A stretch of 64,000 nucleotides of DNA from Paulinella micropora. Taxonomy: Eukaryota; Cercozoa; Imbricatea; Euglyphida; Paulinellidae. Below are positions 64,000-64,000 of the stretch, piece by piece. The notes beneath the pieces were generated by a model. That model searched no databases, was not told the DNA's origin, and saw nothing but the letters and a program-made list of their open reading frames with translations. The translations under genes were made by a program, and so were the position numbers. The stretch is from positions 1 to 64,000 of the forward strand of contig WBZZ01006672.1 of assembly GCA_019918135.1 (NCBI GenBank), read 5' to 3'. Every line of letters starts with the position of its first letter. Positions within the stretch are counted from its first letter, which is position 1.

Positions 64000-64000
64000 C

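Overview
The window is eukaryotic nuclear DNA. The evidence is GT-AG introns in the one clear host gene, tRNA-derived SINEs, LINE fragments, Ty1/copia LTR elements and a 20.5-kb Polinton/Maverick. The lineage cannot be fixed from sequence alone. The mix of a GC-rich host gene, heavy tri- and tetranucleotide microsatellites, copia elements carrying MYND fingers and a Polinton suggests a repeat-rich protist or early-branching lineage, but this is an inference. No bacterial features are present.

Layout. 1-11 kb is microsatellite-rich and holds two clusters of a tRNA-derived SINE with (AAT/ATT)n tails, in opposite orientation (2.3-4.0 kb and 8.2-9.6 kb). Between and beside them lie two LINE fragments and the end of a non-LTR element with a restriction-like endonuclease domain. 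11-15.4 kb has little I can name apart from a possible decayed coding stretch. 15.4-28.6 kb is a pile of three broken copia elements (A minus, B plus, C minus). 28,949-49,413 is a Polinton with about 165-175-bp terminal inverted repeats and a perfect 6-bp target duplication (CACATT). It carries a protein-primed DNA polymerase, major and minor capsid genes, maturation protease, packaging ATPase, retrovirus-type integrase, an S74-type fibre gene, a D12-class adenine methylase, a GIY-YIG endonuclease and several small genes. Many of its genes are broken, roughly 25-30 breaks in all by eye, so it is a fossil. It sits against the first bases of the LTR of copia element D (49,417-57,555). The two LTRs of D differ at only about seven positions plus a small indel in about 290 bp. 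D carries a reverse-strand cassette of two tandem F-box-like genes inside its gag region.

57.6-60 kb is intergenic. 60,068-63,999 (minus strand, running off the window) is the main host gene: a TRF4/PAPD5-type non-canonical poly(A) polymerase C-terminal half, a long low-complexity linker, then a CNOT1-like MIF4G/HEAT segment. It has two short introns made mostly of mutually complementary tetranucleotide repeats on either side of a 53-nt exon. If it is one gene, it joins a poly(A)-adding enzyme to a piece of the CCR4-NOT deadenylase scaffold.

Most notable: (1) the poly(A) polymerase/CNOT1-like fusion and its repeat-flanked small exon; (2) a family of five co-varying hairpins at gene borders inside the Polinton, resembling the hairpin 3'-end signals known from mimiviruses; (3) the S74 fibre in a Polinton; (4) F-box genes carried inside a copia element; (5) MYND fingers in two separate copia families.
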